From Synechococcus sp. M16CYN (GTDB lineage: Bacteria; Cyanobacteriota; Cyanobacteriia; PCC-6307; Cyanobiaceae): a DNA stretch of 64,000 bases. The position numbers were made by a program, and so were the translations under genes. Of this stretch, positions 63,894 through 64,000 are shown one piece after another. Where the stretch lies: assembly GCF_040371545.1 (NCBI RefSeq), contig NZ_AP029048.1:806001-870000 (forward strand), read 5' to 3'. Position 1 is the first letter of the stretch; each line of letters opens with the position of its first letter. Below the pieces are notes generated by a model. The model ran no database searches and was not told the origin of the DNA. It was given only the letters and a program-made list of their open reading frames with translations.

Positions 63894-64000
63894 ATGCGCA
63901 CGGCACTGGCTCGTAGACGCCCAGTTTTTGTGGTGGCTGGAAGTTTTTTTGCTGCTGGTTTCTTAGCGGCGGGTCTTTTTGTCGAATTTGCCTTACTTAC
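63894..64000 (+). CDS. Partial gene running off the window end
   Basis: ATG at 63894 opens a frame without stop to the end. The visible 35 residues start MRTALARRRPVFVVAGSFFA and continue into AGFLAAGLFVEFALL. Basic residues precede a hydrophobic segment, as in a signal anchor or type II membrane protein. Nothing more can be said from this fragment. Confidence 0.6.
   Translation, partial: MRTALARRRPVFVVAGSFFAAGFLAAGLFVEFALL

Overview
The window looks like chromosomal DNA of a unicellular cyanobacterium of the marine Synechococcus/Prochlorococcus/Cyanobium type. Evidence: photosystem I genes psaF-psaJ, the b6f genes petC-petA, a high-light-inducible protein, a glutamate-1-semialdehyde aminomutase, a cyAbrB regulator, a lone groL with a Gly-Gly-Met tail, cytochrome oxidase ctaCDE with ctaA-ctaB, a plastoquinone-type prenyltransferase, and several small proteins of cyanobacterial type. 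Gene order around petC-petA, psaF-psaJ and ctaAB-ABC exporter-nanE-groL fits this group.

The architecture is bimodal. From about 35 kb to the end, and in 4-15 kb and 19.6-28 kb, genes are tightly packed: neighbours overlap by 1-30 bases and convergent genes share their 3' ends. Against this stand long stretches with no intact gene and very low G+C (single 60-base lines of 13-25% near the left end, against about 60% inside genes): 1-1199, 1752-2806, much of 15.5-18.9 kb, and smaller gaps near 28.4-29.2, 30.3-31.3 and 33.9-35.2 kb. Some gaps hold recognisable wreckage. The clearest is a frameshifted and stop-riddled SF2 helicase with an N-terminal nuclease-like domain (about 16.69-17.98 kb), of the kind seen in restriction-type defence enzymes. 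An orphan phage head-tail connector-like gene sits in the left AT-rich tract. Active gene decay in a streamlined cyanobacterium would suit a host-associated or recently bottlenecked lineage, but that is inference.

Layout: 1-4 kb AT-rich, phage-like gene, DCC thioredoxin-like protein. 4-15.5 kb: CobW GTPase, Fe-type ABC permease, a four-gene overlapping operon (unknown protein, M41 peptidase-like, larC, UPF0104), TPR protein, xth, glcD, hemL. 15.5-19.6 kb: gene-poor tract with the helicase pseudogene and small ORFs. 19.6-28.4 kb: yajQ, MAPEG, DprA-like, Pta-N-like, SDR, map, rplS, tRNA-Trp, tRNA-Asp, gltX, antiporter. 28.4-35.2 kb: wecB, tsaD-hli, psaF-psaJ, gmk between gaps. 35.2-47.5 kb: tatC, petCA, lgt, cobM, tRNA-Val, RodZ-like, ppx, ubiA-like, S66 peptidase, ispD, GT9, K+ channel, fabG. 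47.5-58 kb: groL, nanE, ABC-2 exporter, ctaB-ctaA facing ctaCDE. 58-64 kb: cyAbrB, ribE, BFN nuclease, aldo/keto reductase, and an overlapping operon of lipoprotein, DUF2232 membrane protein, CobT-like protein and a solute-binding protein.

Together the genes cover photosynthetic and respiratory electron transport (petCA, psaFJ, cta operons, heme A synthesis), cofactor synthesis (heme, riboflavin, corrinoid, isoprenoid, quinone), translation (rplS, gltX, tRNAs, map, tsaD) and iron or solute transport. I found no intact new defence or mobile system. The most informative features are the decay remnants, the small unannotated reading frames, and the 27-base tandem repeat in groL.
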